Assembly (NCBI GenBank): GCA_031291475.1
Contig: JARLIY010000008.1
Coordinates: 1 to 64,000, forward strand
DNA: 64,000 bases
Source of the DNA: Xanthobacteraceae bacterium
GTDB taxonomy: Bacteria > Pseudomonadota > Alphaproteobacteria > Rhizobiales > Xanthobacteraceae
Direction: 5' to 3'
Shown: positions 43,001 to 50,826 of the stretch, in pieces
Numbering within the stretch: position 1 is the first letter of the stretch
Layout of the letters: every line of letters begins with the position of its first letter
Translations under genes and position numbers: made by a program
The notes under the pieces: model-generated
Databases searched by the model: none
What the model was told of the DNA's origin: nothing
What the model saw: only the letters and a program-made list of their open reading frames with translations

Positions 43001-44362
43001 GTCGCCGCCATGAACGAGTTGAGCGTCAAGAGCGACGCCACCGCTGGCGTGGTCGAGCGCCACCTCGGGGCCTTCAACACCGTAACCGGCAACACGCTGC
43101 ACGAGCTCGGCGAGATCACCGCGCAATTCACCGCGCAAGGTCGCTCGCTCACCGAAGCGGTCGAGCTTCTGGACAAGAGCAACCGCCGCACCGAGGAGTC
43201 GGTTGCCAACAGACGCGCCAACATCGAGGCGCTCGTCACCACGCTCGATGCGCACTCGGAGGACTTTGCCCAGCGGCTGCAACGCTTCTCCGGGCTGCTG
43301 GATGAATCGCTCGACGCGGCGACGACCCGAGCCAGGCAGATCGCAGGCATCATCGCCGAAACGAGCAACGACAGCGTGCGCAACATCGAGCAACAGTTCG
43401 AACTCGTGCGTACGACCTCGGAGGAAGAACGCAAGCGCACCAGCGAGACCTTCAACGCGGTCTACGACGAGGCCGCCACGCAAGTGAACACGATGTTCCA
43501 TCAATCCGCCGAGCGTTTCACCGAGATCATGCAGGGCATGAAGCAGATGGCGGCGGAAATGCAACGGGAGCTGGAGACGACGCGCTCCGAGTTGCGGCGC
43601 GGAATCTTCGAACTGCCGCAGGAGACTGCCGAGACCGCGGCGCAAATGCGGCGCGTCATCGTCGACCAGATCGAAGCCTTGGCCGAACTAAATCGCATTG
43701 TCGCCCGCCACGGTCGCTCGCTCGACACCACCGAGCCGGCGCGGCGCGAGCCGGAATCGACCCACGTTGCGGGCGGGAGCCGCGCGCAGCCTTGGCCCTC
43801 GCGCAGTGACATCACTGCGGCGCCGCAGCCGAACGCGCGCGGCGATATTACCGGCGCACCGCCGCGCCGTCCCGAGCAGCCCGCCCCGCAGAACGGCGAC
43901 GGCCGCAATAGCGGCTGGCTCAGCGATCTATTGACGCGGGCATCGCGCGAGGACAGTCCGCCGATTGCCCCCACCCCGCGCGAGGCGGCGCGCGGCGAGA
44001 AGCGCCCGGCGCGCGATAACATCGAGTCGCTCGATACGCTCGTGGTCGACGTCGCGCGCATGATCGATCATGACGCGGCCGCCGACCTGTGGGAGCGCTA
44101 CAAACGCGGCGAGCGCGGCTTGTTCACCAAGCGCCTGTACACCGCCCAAGGGCAAAAGGCTTTCGACGAAATTCGCCGCAAATACCGCGCCGATCCCGAA
44201 TTCCGGCAGACCGTCGAACAATACATCCACGAGTTCGAGCGGCTGCTGGAGGACATCTCGCGCGGCGATCGCGGGCCTACCGTGCTGCGCAATTACCTGA
44301 CCTCGGATACCGGCAAGGTCTACACCCTGCTGGCGCATGCCGCCGGCCGTTTCGACCAGTAA
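40061..44362 (+). CDS. Giant coiled-coil membrane protein, growth-pole-ring (GPR/RgsE)-like
   Basis: The protein has 1433 residues. Residues 1-105 are acidic and disordered. Two membrane helices lie at about 110-135 (FVAAVFSCAWIIACLALSWAY) and 145-168 (AGILIGLGAAALLPIIFFFG). A region starting VHNEVVALERAYSDNEVRIRGLL is followed by about 950 residues of apolipoprotein-like amphipathic helix rich in Ala, Glu, Thr and Ser. An 11-residue repeat NRSATEATASL is visible at about 726-758. A Pro-rich linker precedes a C-terminal domain (LDTLVVDVARMIDHDAAADLWERYKRGERGLFTKRLYT...AHAAGRFDQ). The layout fits the growth pole ring protein of Agrobacterium and RgsE of Sinorhizobium, judged from memory; these organise unipolar growth. 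The antisense 715-residue frame is a codon-bias shadow. Confidence 0.8.
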   Translation: MANNPKTIASATEAALSAIQEALKLRDDEAQPSQEPEATAVPLETVAADAWRDAPPTPSPAVAVDADAIGARASDPRAFAAANDDQQSIGQVLHALQNYPSRTSYFVAAVFSCAWIIACLALSWAYLADINAALGPGHSPAGILIGLGAAALLPIIFFFGVAHMAWRAQELRLVAQSMAKVAMRLAEPEDVARDSIVTVGQAIRREVAAMGDGVERALGRAGELETLVHNEVVALERAYSDNEVRIRGLLQDLTNQRDTLVGQAEQMRATITGVHTYLTQDLSIISDSVGQQVNEAAERITQSLAEKGEHITLALNQIGDNMIQQLSIRGENLIVRLETASEQTSRMLTTASDYLTESLTLKTDHIDKEFSKIAGGLETMMTSRLDGVVDGFSEKSLAIVDVMVGRSLELTDAIVNTSSQLAETIATRAEEVNSTLKTSGESIILDLNLRGGDVAKKLEAAGTRIGETLIARTTQVTDTLQGSVDQVADVVATRSEEIKQMLATRLAAFEETFNQSGAQLGEKISRDSSTLGNLITRHLAEFDRTVKTYGSELVERLGARTQDVSESMRSYVDGFDNRVTAKAADVTAGLDQRLAQFQEALDSRTQTLTEALSTRVIDIAKTLTEGGREVVTAVDKRIGDVNNTFDSRIGQMEELLVGRAEAVTQQIEVRSRAAANLLNARLEELSESIKIKSGSAEQALGQLATRTVDALSKSAAASTAATEALNRSATEATASLNRSAAEATASLGRSAGALSNTITKTTENAAGLIARSASEAERTLLSTSAEVARNAAGRADEITTAVSTRVGEMTRLLDEKSNGLLAALSSKGQEFAGEVSRITDQAVKSIEAKSFVFTQTMMDNSEEIARLINESSQTATVAMTRTLGQLQEGAQSVSEAAKQTITHTLEDLQSATRSAIEESKQTASATVAEMLETHGMLRSDTTALFERLREANILLQEVLSGAHENMSSLERTMITRVSEFVAAMNELSVKSDATAGVVERHLGAFNTVTGNTLHELGEITAQFTAQGRSLTEAVELLDKSNRRTEESVANRRANIEALVTTLDAHSEDFAQRLQRFSGLLDESLDAATTRARQIAGIIAETSNDSVRNIEQQFELVRTTSEEERKRTSETFNAVYDEAATQVNTMFHQSAERFTEIMQGMKQMAAEMQRELETTRSELRRGIFELPQETAETAAQMRRVIVDQIEALAELNRIVARHGRSLDTTEPARREPESTHVAGGSRAQPWPSRSDITAAPQPNARGDITGAPPRRPEQPAPQNGDGRNSGWLSDLLTRASREDSPPIAPTPREAARGEKRPARDNIESLDTLVVDVARMIDHDAAADLWERYKRGERGLFTKRLYTAQGQKAFDEIRRKYRADPEFRQTVEQYIHEFERLLEDISRGDRGPTVLRNYLTSDTGKVYTLLAHAAGRFDQ
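42236..42334 (+). repeat. 33-bp coding tandem repeat (11-residue unit)
   Basis: Three successive 33-bp units encode NRSATEATASL, NRSAAEATASL and a degenerate GRSAGALSNTI. An 11-residue period is the hendecad of apolipoprotein-like helices, and the near identity of the first two units suggests local duplication. Confidence 0.7.
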
Positions 44363-44426
44363 GACGCCGCCGAGTCCCTCATCGACGGCCTTGCTTGCGG
44401 AGCGATCGCGGCGTTACCGTCGCCAC

Positions 44427-45410
44427 ATGGAAGCCCCGGTATCCCTGCCCACCGCCGCCGACGTCGATGCGGCCGCTCGCCGGCTCGCCGGCGTCGTCCT
44501 GCACACGCCGCTTCTGACTTCGGCGACGCTCGATGCGATAACCGGCGGACGCGTTTTCCTCAAAGCCGAGACGTTGCAGCACACCGGGTCGTTCAAATTC
44601 CGCGGCGCCTACAACAAGCTCGCGGCGATTCCGCCCAAGCAACGCGCCGGCGGCGTGGTGGCGTTCTCGTCCGGCAATCACGCGCAGGGCGTCGCCGCGG
44701 CGGCGCGGCTCCTCGGCATGCCTTGCGTAATCGTCATGCCGCACGACGCGCCACGCGGCAAACGCGAACGCACCGCGGCGCTCGGCGCCGAGCTCGTGTT
44801 CTACGACCGCACGCGCGACGATCGCGAAGCGATCGCCGGCGACATCGCGGCGCGCCGTGGCGCCGTTCTCGTCCCGCCCTACGATGACGCGCTGATCATC
44901 GCCGGCCAGGGCACCGCCGGCCTGGAGATCGTCGACGATTTGCGCGCGCTCGGCCTCGTGCCCGACATCGTGGTGGTGACGGCGTCCGGCGGCGGACTCA
45001 CCGCCGGCATCGCGCTTGCGGTCAGCGCACGCGTGCCCGCGGTCAAGCTCTATACCGCCGAGCCGCAGGGTTTCGACGATCACGCGCGTTCGTTTCGCAG
45101 CGGCCAGCGCGAGCAGAACGCGGCGTTGAGCGGAACGATCTGCGATGCGCTGATGGCGCGCATGCCGGGCAAGCTCACCTTCGCCATTAACCGGTCGCTG
45201 GTCGGCGCCGGCGTGGTGGCGAGCGACGACGAGGTCGCCGCCGCCGTCGCATTTGCCTTTTACGAGCTGAAGCTGGTGGTCGAGCCGGGCGGCGCCGTCG
45301 CGCTGGCCGCGCTGATGACCGGCAAGGTCGACGTGACCGGCAAAGTCGCCGTGGCCGTCCTCTCCGGCGGCAACGTCGATCCCGAACTGTTCTCCCGGCT
45401 GGTTGCCTAG
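44427..45410 (+). CDS. Threonine/serine dehydratase-like PLP enzyme
   Basis: The protein has 327 residues from ATG 44427. It is a fold-type II PLP enzyme: HTGSFKFRGAYNKLAAI holds the Schiff-base Lys (residue about 56), VVAFSSGNHAQGVAAAARL binds the substrate carboxylate, and TASGGGLTAGIAL is the phosphate-binding glycine loop. There is no C-terminal ACT regulatory domain, so it is the short catabolic type rather than biosynthetic IlvA. The likely reaction is threonine to 2-oxobutyrate or serine to pyruvate; serine racemase or hydroxyaspartate dehydratase are alternatives within this short subgroup. It follows the coiled-coil gene by 64 bp. Confidence 0.9.
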   Translation: MEAPVSLPTAADVDAAARRLAGVVLHTPLLTSATLDAITGGRVFLKAETLQHTGSFKFRGAYNKLAAIPPKQRAGGVVAFSSGNHAQGVAAAARLLGMPCVIVMPHDAPRGKRERTAALGAELVFYDRTRDDREAIAGDIAARRGAVLVPPYDDALIIAGQGTAGLEIVDDLRALGLVPDIVVVTASGGGLTAGIALAVSARVPAVKLYTAEPQGFDDHARSFRSGQREQNAALSGTICDALMARMPGKLTFAINRSLVGAGVVASDDEVAAAVAFAFYELKLVVEPGGAVALAALMTGKVDVTGKVAVAVLSGGNVDPELFSRLVA

Positions 45411-45534
45411 CAGACGGTTCGCAGATCGCCGCTACTACTCGTTCCTCGCCGCGCAAGCGACGAAGATCCATCTCAACAAACGCCACACCAACCGACCCGC
45501 TCTCCCGTGTACACGGGACCGGGACGAACAAACT

Positions 45535-45900
45535 CTAGGCGCCGGCCCCGGGCAAGAAGCAACGGATCTGTGTCGCCCCCTCCGAATCCATATAGGGCCA
45601 CACTACCGCCGGCCCGAAACGATTTGGCTCGGTCACGAGCGCGGCCTCGGGTACGAAAATCCACTGCCCGTGCAGGCGCACGCGATAGCGGCCTTCCAGC
45701 GTGTCCCAATCGACGTCCTCGACTTTGACACCGTCGGCGAAGGAACAGCACAAGCCTTTGCCGCTGGCGAGCTGATCGAACCAGGCGTGAAGTGGTTCAT
45801 TGGCGTAGCGGCCGTCATCACGCGCAGACACATTGCTTGAACCCAACGCAATCATGCACAACGCCACAACCGCCAACAAAGGACCGGTGAGTCTGTGCAT
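45535..45900 (-). CDS. Small exported protein of unknown function
   Basis: The protein has 121 residues with a signal peptide (LTGPLLAVVALCMIALGSSNVSA, cleavage near residue 27). The mature part has paired Cys (GKGLCCSFADG) and an aromatic core (DTLEGRYRVRLHGQWIFVPEAALV) ending QIRCFLPGAGA. Three Cys could form a disulfide. Similar short periplasmic proteins are common in Bradyrhizobium-like genomes, and the W-D-x-L-x-G-x-Y-R-V pattern is conserved in my memory of them. The function is unknown. Confidence 0.7.
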   Translation of the reverse strand: MHRLTGPLLAVVALCMIALGSSNVSARDDGRYANEPLHAWFDQLASGKGLCCSFADGVKVEDVDWDTLEGRYRVRLHGQWIFVPEAALVTEPNRFGPAVVWPYMDSEGATQIRCFLPGAGA

Positions 45901-46158
45901 CGTGGCCTCCAGAAGATCGTGTTATGCGGAGCAACAACACGACTTTCGGCAGACCTCAGAACCGCATTCGCCTGCGCGTCGTTGTTGATCCGCATCGACT
46001 CATGGAAAGCAACTTCTGTGCCGTTTACCGAATCACCCTCATGGGAGAACATCTCTGGTTAACAGAGAATGAGCGCGCGCGCGACCCTGCGCCTTCCGCC
46101 GCCAAGCCGAGGCGGCGGCGCAGCAGCTCGTGACGCTGCGCGCGGTAACATCGGGCCG

Positions 46159-47133
46159 CTAGCTGAACAGCGCGATGAGCTCTTCTTCGCTCAGAGCATG
46201 CAGCGCCGCGAGTAGATCGTCGAGCGCCGCGCGTGGAATCGGATTCGCATTGCCGCGCGGCTGCGGCGAAGGCCCCTCCGGTGGCGGCATGGATTCTGTG
46301 TTGGCCTGCATCGTCGCCGCGCCATTGTTCCCATCGCTCGCTTGCGGGGCTTCTTGTTCCAGCGAGCTCGGAACCGGCAGCGCCAGCAGCTCGAACAATT
46401 CGTCCGGATCTTCTTGCGGCCCCACAGGTGCCTGCGGATCGGGCAGCGTCGGACGCAGGGGCCGCAACTGAAGCGGCGATCCGACGTCATCCTCGGCGGG
46501 CGAACGGACCGCGGCCGAGGCGGGATCTTGTGCGGTATCATGCAACCGTTCGGCGGCGGACTTGGCTCGCATTTCATCGGCGGCAGGTTGCCCGGCGACG
46601 CCAGGCTCCGCCATTGCGGCGCGCGCAACCATGTCGTTGACGCGGTGCGCCAGCTCGCGCAGCAGCGCGGCCGCGCTCAATGCGCGCGCCGCCGTCGCAT
46701 TGTTGTGCAGGATCGCGTCGCCGACTTCGTGGATCGCGGCCTCCAACGTATCGCACAACACCGCCTCGACCTCGCGCTGGCGCAGCGCCCGAGCGATGTC
46801 CTGGATGCGCTCGGCGGCGAAGTGAACGTCGGGCGCGGACGTTTCGCTCGCCGCGAGAACGGTATCAATCTGCCCGATCGCTGTAACCAAATCGGCGAGG
46901 CCGCATGCAAATGCGGCGGATAAGTGTGCCGGTGGATCGTCACGAATTGCCGCTTCGAAGCGAGCGATGGTGCTGACGAGCCTTTGCCTAGCGGGGTGAA
47001 GGTTGCGGCTAGCATATTCCGTCAGGAAGCTGCGCCTGCGGTCACTGACTATGATTTCCGCGTGGGCGGCTTCGCAATCCGCATCATTCGGCGCCGCGGC
47101 GATATCCGGTAGTAGCAAAGGATCGTTCGACAT
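46159..47133 (-). CDS. Hypothetical protein, helical N-terminus and acidic Pro-rich C-terminus
   Basis: The protein has 324 residues and no signal peptide. The first about 180 residues are helical and Ala/Leu-rich (RQRLVSTIARFEAAIRDD, VHFAAERIQDIARALRQREVEAV, LLRELAHRVNDMVARAAMA). Residues about 195-300 are Pro/Glu-rich and probably disordered. The last 20 residues (ALDDLLAALHALSEEELIAL) form an acidic amphipathic helix, like a short interaction motif. No catalytic motif or family is recognised. The neighbourhood is gene-poor and atypical, so lateral acquisition is possible. A helical-bundle adaptor is the most that can be said. Confidence 0.65.
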   Translation of the reverse strand: MSNDPLLLPDIAAAPNDADCEAAHAEIIVSDRRRSFLTEYASRNLHPARQRLVSTIARFEAAIRDDPPAHLSAAFACGLADLVTAIGQIDTVLAASETSAPDVHFAAERIQDIARALRQREVEAVLCDTLEAAIHEVGDAILHNNATAARALSAAALLRELAHRVNDMVARAAMAEPGVAGQPAADEMRAKSAAERLHDTAQDPASAAVRSPAEDDVGSPLQLRPLRPTLPDPQAPVGPQEDPDELFELLALPVPSSLEQEAPQASDGNNGAATMQANTESMPPPEGPSPQPRGNANPIPRAALDDLLAALHALSEEELIALFS

Positions 47134-47358
47134 CGTTCCATCGGATGGGCTTAATAAACGAAGGCGTTGAGCTGTTCATTCCGCCGGAAATCCTAGTGAG
47201 CAGGTGGAAGGGCGGCCGCTTTTCGTTCTGAATGCATTGAGGAAGGCAAGGCGATCGAAATCACCGACCCTCCTTTGAGAACAATGCGTCAGTGAAATTG
47301 AACCGCAGGCCATTATTCGTCAGCTTCGAAACTGGCGAACGTCGATCGCAAGTGTCCT

Positions 47359-47661
47359 TCAGTCGCTGAGCGCAAGCCTTACGCGAAGCCTGTCTGCCAT
47401 CTTCATGGCCTTTCCGTTGCTGGCGTGGGTGCACCCAATAGTTCGCTCGGCAGCAACTACTGAACGCGCACTGTTCTCGACCTTTCCAGTAACTTCCGAC
47501 CCTTCGTTATTCAGGCGAACCTCATCAAACTCCTTGGCCCAAAGCTGCCACAAATCAGACAGCTGTATCCATGTTCGCTTAATATCAAGATCTGAGGCAA
47601 AATGTGCTGCCGCTAAACACTCGTCTGCCCTTTTCCTACAGTCATCCGCATTATTGATCAT
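47359..47661 (-). CDS. Small helical protein of lower GC, unknown function
   Basis: The protein has 100 residues from ATG 47661 (GTG 47670 is an alternative), with GGGTGGGGGCG before the ATG. DDCRKRADECLAAAHFASDLDIKRTWIQLSDLWQLWAKE is a helix-turn-helix-like pair of amphipathic helices seen in many small Bradyrhizobium proteins. The rest is basic and unremarkable. The local base composition is clearly lower in G+C than elsewhere, and a good sigma-70-like promoter stands upstream (47692-47719), both suggesting a recently arrived gene. The function is unknown. Confidence 0.65.
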   Translation of the reverse strand: MINNADDCRKRADECLAAAHFASDLDIKRTWIQLSDLWQLWAKEFDEVRLNNEGSEVTGKVENSARSVVAAERTIGCTHASNGKAMKMADRLRVRLALSD

Positions 47662-47691
47662 CGCCCCCACCCAAATGACGCTGCGAACCGG

Positions 47692-47719
47692 AGTATAGTC
47701 GTCCTATGGTAACAGTAAA
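47692..47719 (-). promoter_or_regulatory. Sigma-70-like promoter of the 47359-47661 gene
   Basis: On the minus strand TTTACT (47719-47714) and TATACT (47697-47692) are 16 bp apart. The -10 box matches 5 of 6 bases. It lies 30 bp before the ATG, within A/T-rich DNA. Confidence 0.5.
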
Positions 47720-47803
47720 TTTCATAACACGTTTCACAGCAGCTAGCTACCATCCCTTGCGCGCCAAGCACCGCCGCTTCCGCAACGACAGATCGCCCTG
47801 CCC

Positions 47804-48784
47804 TCAGCCCCACAACGCCGGTTCGGGCGGATAAACGAGGCTTCCCTCGTAACGCAAGCCGTCGGCGCGATCCTTGGCGAGCAGCAGCGGACCGTCGAGA
47901 TCGACCACGCGCGCACGCTGCGCCAGGAGCATGGCCGGCGCCATTGCGAGCGAGGTGGCGACCATGCAGCCGACCATGATGGCAAAGCCGCGCCGCTCCG
48001 CTTCGGCGGCAAGCGCCAGCGCTTCGGTGAGGCCGCCGGCCTTGTCGAGCTTGATGTTGACGGCGTCGTACTTGTCGGCAAGGGCGTCGAGGCAAGCGCG
48101 ATCGTGCACGCTCTCGTCGGCGCAGATCGGTATCGGGCTTTTCAGACCCGCCAGCGCCTCGTCGCGGCCCTCGCGCAAGGGCTGTTCGATGAGCGTGACG
48201 CCGGCGTCGGCACAGGCGGCAAGGTTTTGCTGCAAATCATCCGCCTCCCAGCCTTCGTTGGCGTCGACGATGATCTGGGCTTGCGGCGCCGCGCGGCGGA
48301 CCGCCGCGATCCGCTTGCCATCCTCGTCTCCGCCGCCGAGCTTGACCTTGAGGAGGGGTCGCCAGGCGGCCTGCTCCGCCGCCGCCGCCATCTCCGCGGG
48401 GGTCCCCAGCGAGATAGTGAAGGCGGTGGTCAACGGCCCCGGCCGGCCAATCCCGGCCAAATCGTGGGCTCGGCGGTTCGCCCGCTTGGCGTTAACGTCC
48501 CAGTAAGCACAATCGAGTGCATTACGGGCAGCACCCGGGGTCATGGCGCGCTGGAGGCCGGCGCGGTCGAGGCCGCCTTGCAGCGCCCTACGCATGGCCT
48601 CGATCGCTGCCACAATACCGTCCGGAGTTTCGCCGTAACGTGTGTAGGGGACGGATTCGCCGCGGCCGCGGTGGGTCCCATCGCTGAGTTCGGCCACCAC
48701 CACGACGGCCTCGGTCTTGCTGCCGCGGCTGATCGTGAACGCGCCGGCCAATGGCCAGCGCTCGATCCGTACGGAGAGCTCCAT
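47804..48784 (-). CDS. Dipeptide epimerase (L-Ala-D/L-Glu type, enolase superfamily)
   Basis: The protein has 326 residues from ATG 48784. It belongs to the muconate-lactonizing-enzyme subgroup of enolases. The acid/base Lys of the K-x-K motif lies in LLKVKLGGGDED (residues about 145-156), the Mg ligands in IVDANEGW, IEQPLREG and CADESVHD, and the second Lys in VNIKLDKAGG (about 234-243). The N-terminal capping domain PLAGAFTISRGSKTEAVVVV fits dipeptide epimerases of the AEE type, which recycle murein peptides. Related N-acylamino-acid racemases are an alternative. It is divergent from the MlaE gene. Confidence 0.88.
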   Translation of the reverse strand: MELSVRIERWPLAGAFTISRGSKTEAVVVVAELSDGTHRGRGESVPYTRYGETPDGIVAAIEAMRRALQGGLDRAGLQRAMTPGAARNALDCAYWDVNAKRANRRAHDLAGIGRPGPLTTAFTISLGTPAEMAAAAEQAAWRPLLKVKLGGGDEDGKRIAAVRRAAPQAQIIVDANEGWEADDLQQNLAACADAGVTLIEQPLREGRDEALAGLKSPIPICADESVHDRACLDALADKYDAVNIKLDKAGGLTEALALAAEAERRGFAIMVGCMVATSLAMAPAMLLAQRARVVDLDGPLLLAKDRADGLRYEGSLVYPPEPALWG

Positions 48785-48864
48785 GCGAGGGGCAGTATGA
48801 CCGTGATTTTCCGGCCGGCTCAAGGGTCGCTCGGCGCCATCGAGCTTGCGCGGTGGGTGCAATC

Positions 48865-49998
48865 GTGAACGCCGTTTCGCTCACCGCCACGGCCGACGGC
48901 GAACGCGTCGCGCTCGCCGCGACCGGCGCCTGGACCGCCCAGCGCGCCGCCGAGCTTGAGGACATCGTCGACGACGCAGCGCAACGTTATGAGACCGCGC
49001 GCAATGTCGATATCGACCTCACCAGACTTGAGCGGCTCGACACCTTCGGCGCCTGGCTGATCGAGCGCCTCAACCGCGCCTTCACCACGCGCGGCGCGAC
49101 AGCGCGCATCGTCGGCCTTTCCGATGCCGATCGGGCTTTGATGGAAGAATTGCGGCTGGTCAACCAGCCGCGGCGGCACGATGGACCGGCGGCAAACGGC
49201 GTTCTTGCCGCGCTCGATTCCATCGGCCGGACCGTCGCCGAAATCGGCCGCTCGCTCGTCCTTCTTGCCCATCTCTTCGGCGCGCTGACCAATGCGGCCT
49301 TGCGAACGCTCGCGTATCCGCGGCGGCTGCGCCTGACTTCGATCGTCCATCACCTCGAACGAGTCGGCTGGCGCGCGGTGCCGATCATTCTCCTAAGCAC
49401 GTTCGTGATCGGCGCCATTCTCGCCCAGCAGGGAATCTTCCGCTTTCGTTCCTTCGGCGCCGACATCTACGTCGTCGACATGGTCAGCGTGCTGGTGTTG
49501 CGCGAAGTCGGCGTGCTCATCGTCTGCGTGATGGTGGCCGGCCGCTCCGGCAGCGCCTACACCGCCGAGATCGGCGCGATGAAGATGCGCGAGGAGATCG
49601 ACGCGCTGCGCACAATGGGCCTCGACCCCATCGAAGTGCTGGTCCTGCCGCGCATCGTAGCGCTCGTCATCGCCGTGCCGCTGCTCACATTCCTCGGCTC
49701 GATGGCGGCGCTCTACGGCGCGGGCCTCGTTTGTTGGCTCTACGGCGGCATGGCGCCCGACATCTTCATCGAGCGGCTGCGCGAGGCGATCTGGTTGCCG
49801 ACTTTCGAGGTGGGCATGATCAAGGCGCCGTTCATGGCGCTGACCATCGGGCTGGTCGCCTGCGTCGAAGGCTTCGAGGTCGAAGGCAGCGCCGCCTCGC
49901 TCGGCCTGAAGACCACCGCTTCCGTGGTCAAATCGATTTTTCTCGTGATCGCGCTCGACGGCGTATTCGCCGTTTTCTTCGCCGGCATCGGGATGTAG
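48865..49998 (+). CDS. mlaE: STAS-fused MlaE family lipid ABC transporter permease
   Basis: The protein has 377 residues from GTG 48865; longer frames to 48751 lack family similarity. The first about 100 residues form a STAS-like domain (ARNVDIDLTRLERLDTFGAWLIERL), which in other MlaE systems is a separate MlaB. The permease follows with helices around AVPIILLSTFVIGAILAQQGIF, the EAA-like loop AYTAEIGAMKMREEIDALRTMGLDP (residues about 235-259), and a C-terminal VVKSIFLVIALDGVFAVFFA. It transports phospholipid between the inner membrane and a periplasmic MCE protein. Fusion of STAS to MlaE is seen in alphaproteobacteria. It is the first gene of the mlaE-mlaF-mlaD operon. Confidence 0.9.
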   Translation: MNAVSLTATADGERVALAATGAWTAQRAAELEDIVDDAAQRYETARNVDIDLTRLERLDTFGAWLIERLNRAFTTRGATARIVGLSDADRALMEELRLVNQPRRHDGPAANGVLAALDSIGRTVAEIGRSLVLLAHLFGALTNAALRTLAYPRRLRLTSIVHHLERVGWRAVPIILLSTFVIGAILAQQGIFRFRSFGADIYVVDMVSVLVLREVGVLIVCVMVAGRSGSAYTAEIGAMKMREEIDALRTMGLDPIEVLVLPRIVALVIAVPLLTFLGSMAALYGAGLVCWLYGGMAPDIFIERLREAIWLPTFEVGMIKAPFMALTIGLVACVEGFEVEGSAASLGLKTTASVVKSIFLVIALDGVFAVFFAGIGM

Positions 49999-50001
49999 CC
50001 G

Positions 50002-50805
50002 ATGAGCAGCAACACAGCGGTCATCAGCGTGCGCGATCTCGTGGTCGGTTTCGGCGACGTCGCCGTGCTCGATCACGTGACACTCGACGTCTTCGACGGC
50101 GAGATCCTTGGCTTTGTCGGCGGCTCCGGTGCCGGCAAATCCGTGCTCATGCGCGCGATCATCGGACTGGTACCCAAGCGCAAGGGCACGATCGAAGTGT
50201 TCGGCACCAATCTCGGAGCGGTCGGAGAAAGCGAGCTGCGCGCGACCGAACAGCGCTGGGGCGTCCTGTTCCAGCAAGGGGCGCTGTTCTCCTCGCTCAC
50301 CGCGCTGCAAAACGTCCAGTTTCCGATGCGCGAATATCTCGATTTGTCGCCGCGGCTGATCGAGGAGATTGCGCTCGCCAAGCTGGAAATGGTCGGACTG
50401 GAGGCCGATGTGCGCGGGAAGTTTCCCGCCGAGCTTTCCGGCGGCATGGTCAAGCGGGTGGCGCTGGCGCGTGCGCTTGCGCTCGATCCCGACATTGTCT
50501 TCCTCGACGAGCCGACATCCGGCCTCGATCCGATCGGCGCCGCCGAGTTCGACGAGCTGATCCGTACGCTGCAGCGTACGCTGGGACTGAGCGTTTTCAT
50601 GGTCACGCACGATCTCGACAGCCTGCACGCGGTTTGCGACCGCATCGCGGTGCTTTCGGAAGGCCGCGTGATCGCCGCCGGCACGATCGAGACCATGCTC
50701 GAATCCGAGCATCCCTGGCTCAAATCCTATTTTCACGGCAATCGCGCGCGCCAGGCCAACCACCACGCGCCGAGCCGGGCGCTGCACCAACCCATCCACC
50801 ACTAG
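50002..50805 (+). CDS. mlaF: Lipid ABC transporter ATP-binding protein MlaF
   Basis: The protein has 267 residues, starting 3 bp after mlaE. Walker A is VGGSGAGKSVLMRA (residues about 39-52), the Q-loop is VLFQQGALFSSLTALQN, the signature is LSGGMVKRVALARA, Walker B is IVFLDEPTSGLDPIG and the H-loop is in MVTHDLDSLHAV. The LFSSLTALQNV segment and the C-terminal tail are MlaF-like. It powers lipid transport with MlaE. The C-terminus carries a His-rich stretch (NHHAPSRALHQPIHH). Confidence 0.93.
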   Translation: MSSNTAVISVRDLVVGFGDVAVLDHVTLDVFDGEILGFVGGSGAGKSVLMRAIIGLVPKRKGTIEVFGTNLGAVGESELRATEQRWGVLFQQGALFSSLTALQNVQFPMREYLDLSPRLIEEIALAKLEMVGLEADVRGKFPAELSGGMVKRVALARALALDPDIVFLDEPTSGLDPIGAAEFDELIRTLQRTLGLSVFMVTHDLDSLHAVCDRIAVLSEGRVIAAGTIETMLESEHPWLKSYFHGNRARQANHHAPSRALHQPIHH

Positions 50806-50826
50806 GACCGCGGGGAGAGGTCATTC

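Noticed and set aside
41498..43645. A 715-codon open frame on the minus strand inside the giant coiled-coil gene
   Set aside because: It mirrors the codon bias of the plus-strand gene, is rich in Arg/Gly/Leu, has no recognisable domain or ribosome site, and the plus-strand frame has clear membrane and coiled-coil organisation.
45924..46133. A short plus-strand frame between two hypothetical genes
   Set aside because: It lacks a ribosome site and conserved features, and lies where a promoter for the minus-strand exported protein is expected.
47134..47358. A tRNA gene or a degraded gene in the gap beside the low-GC gene
   Set aside because: No cloverleaf, no conserved T-loop and no extended frame with family similarity could be found.
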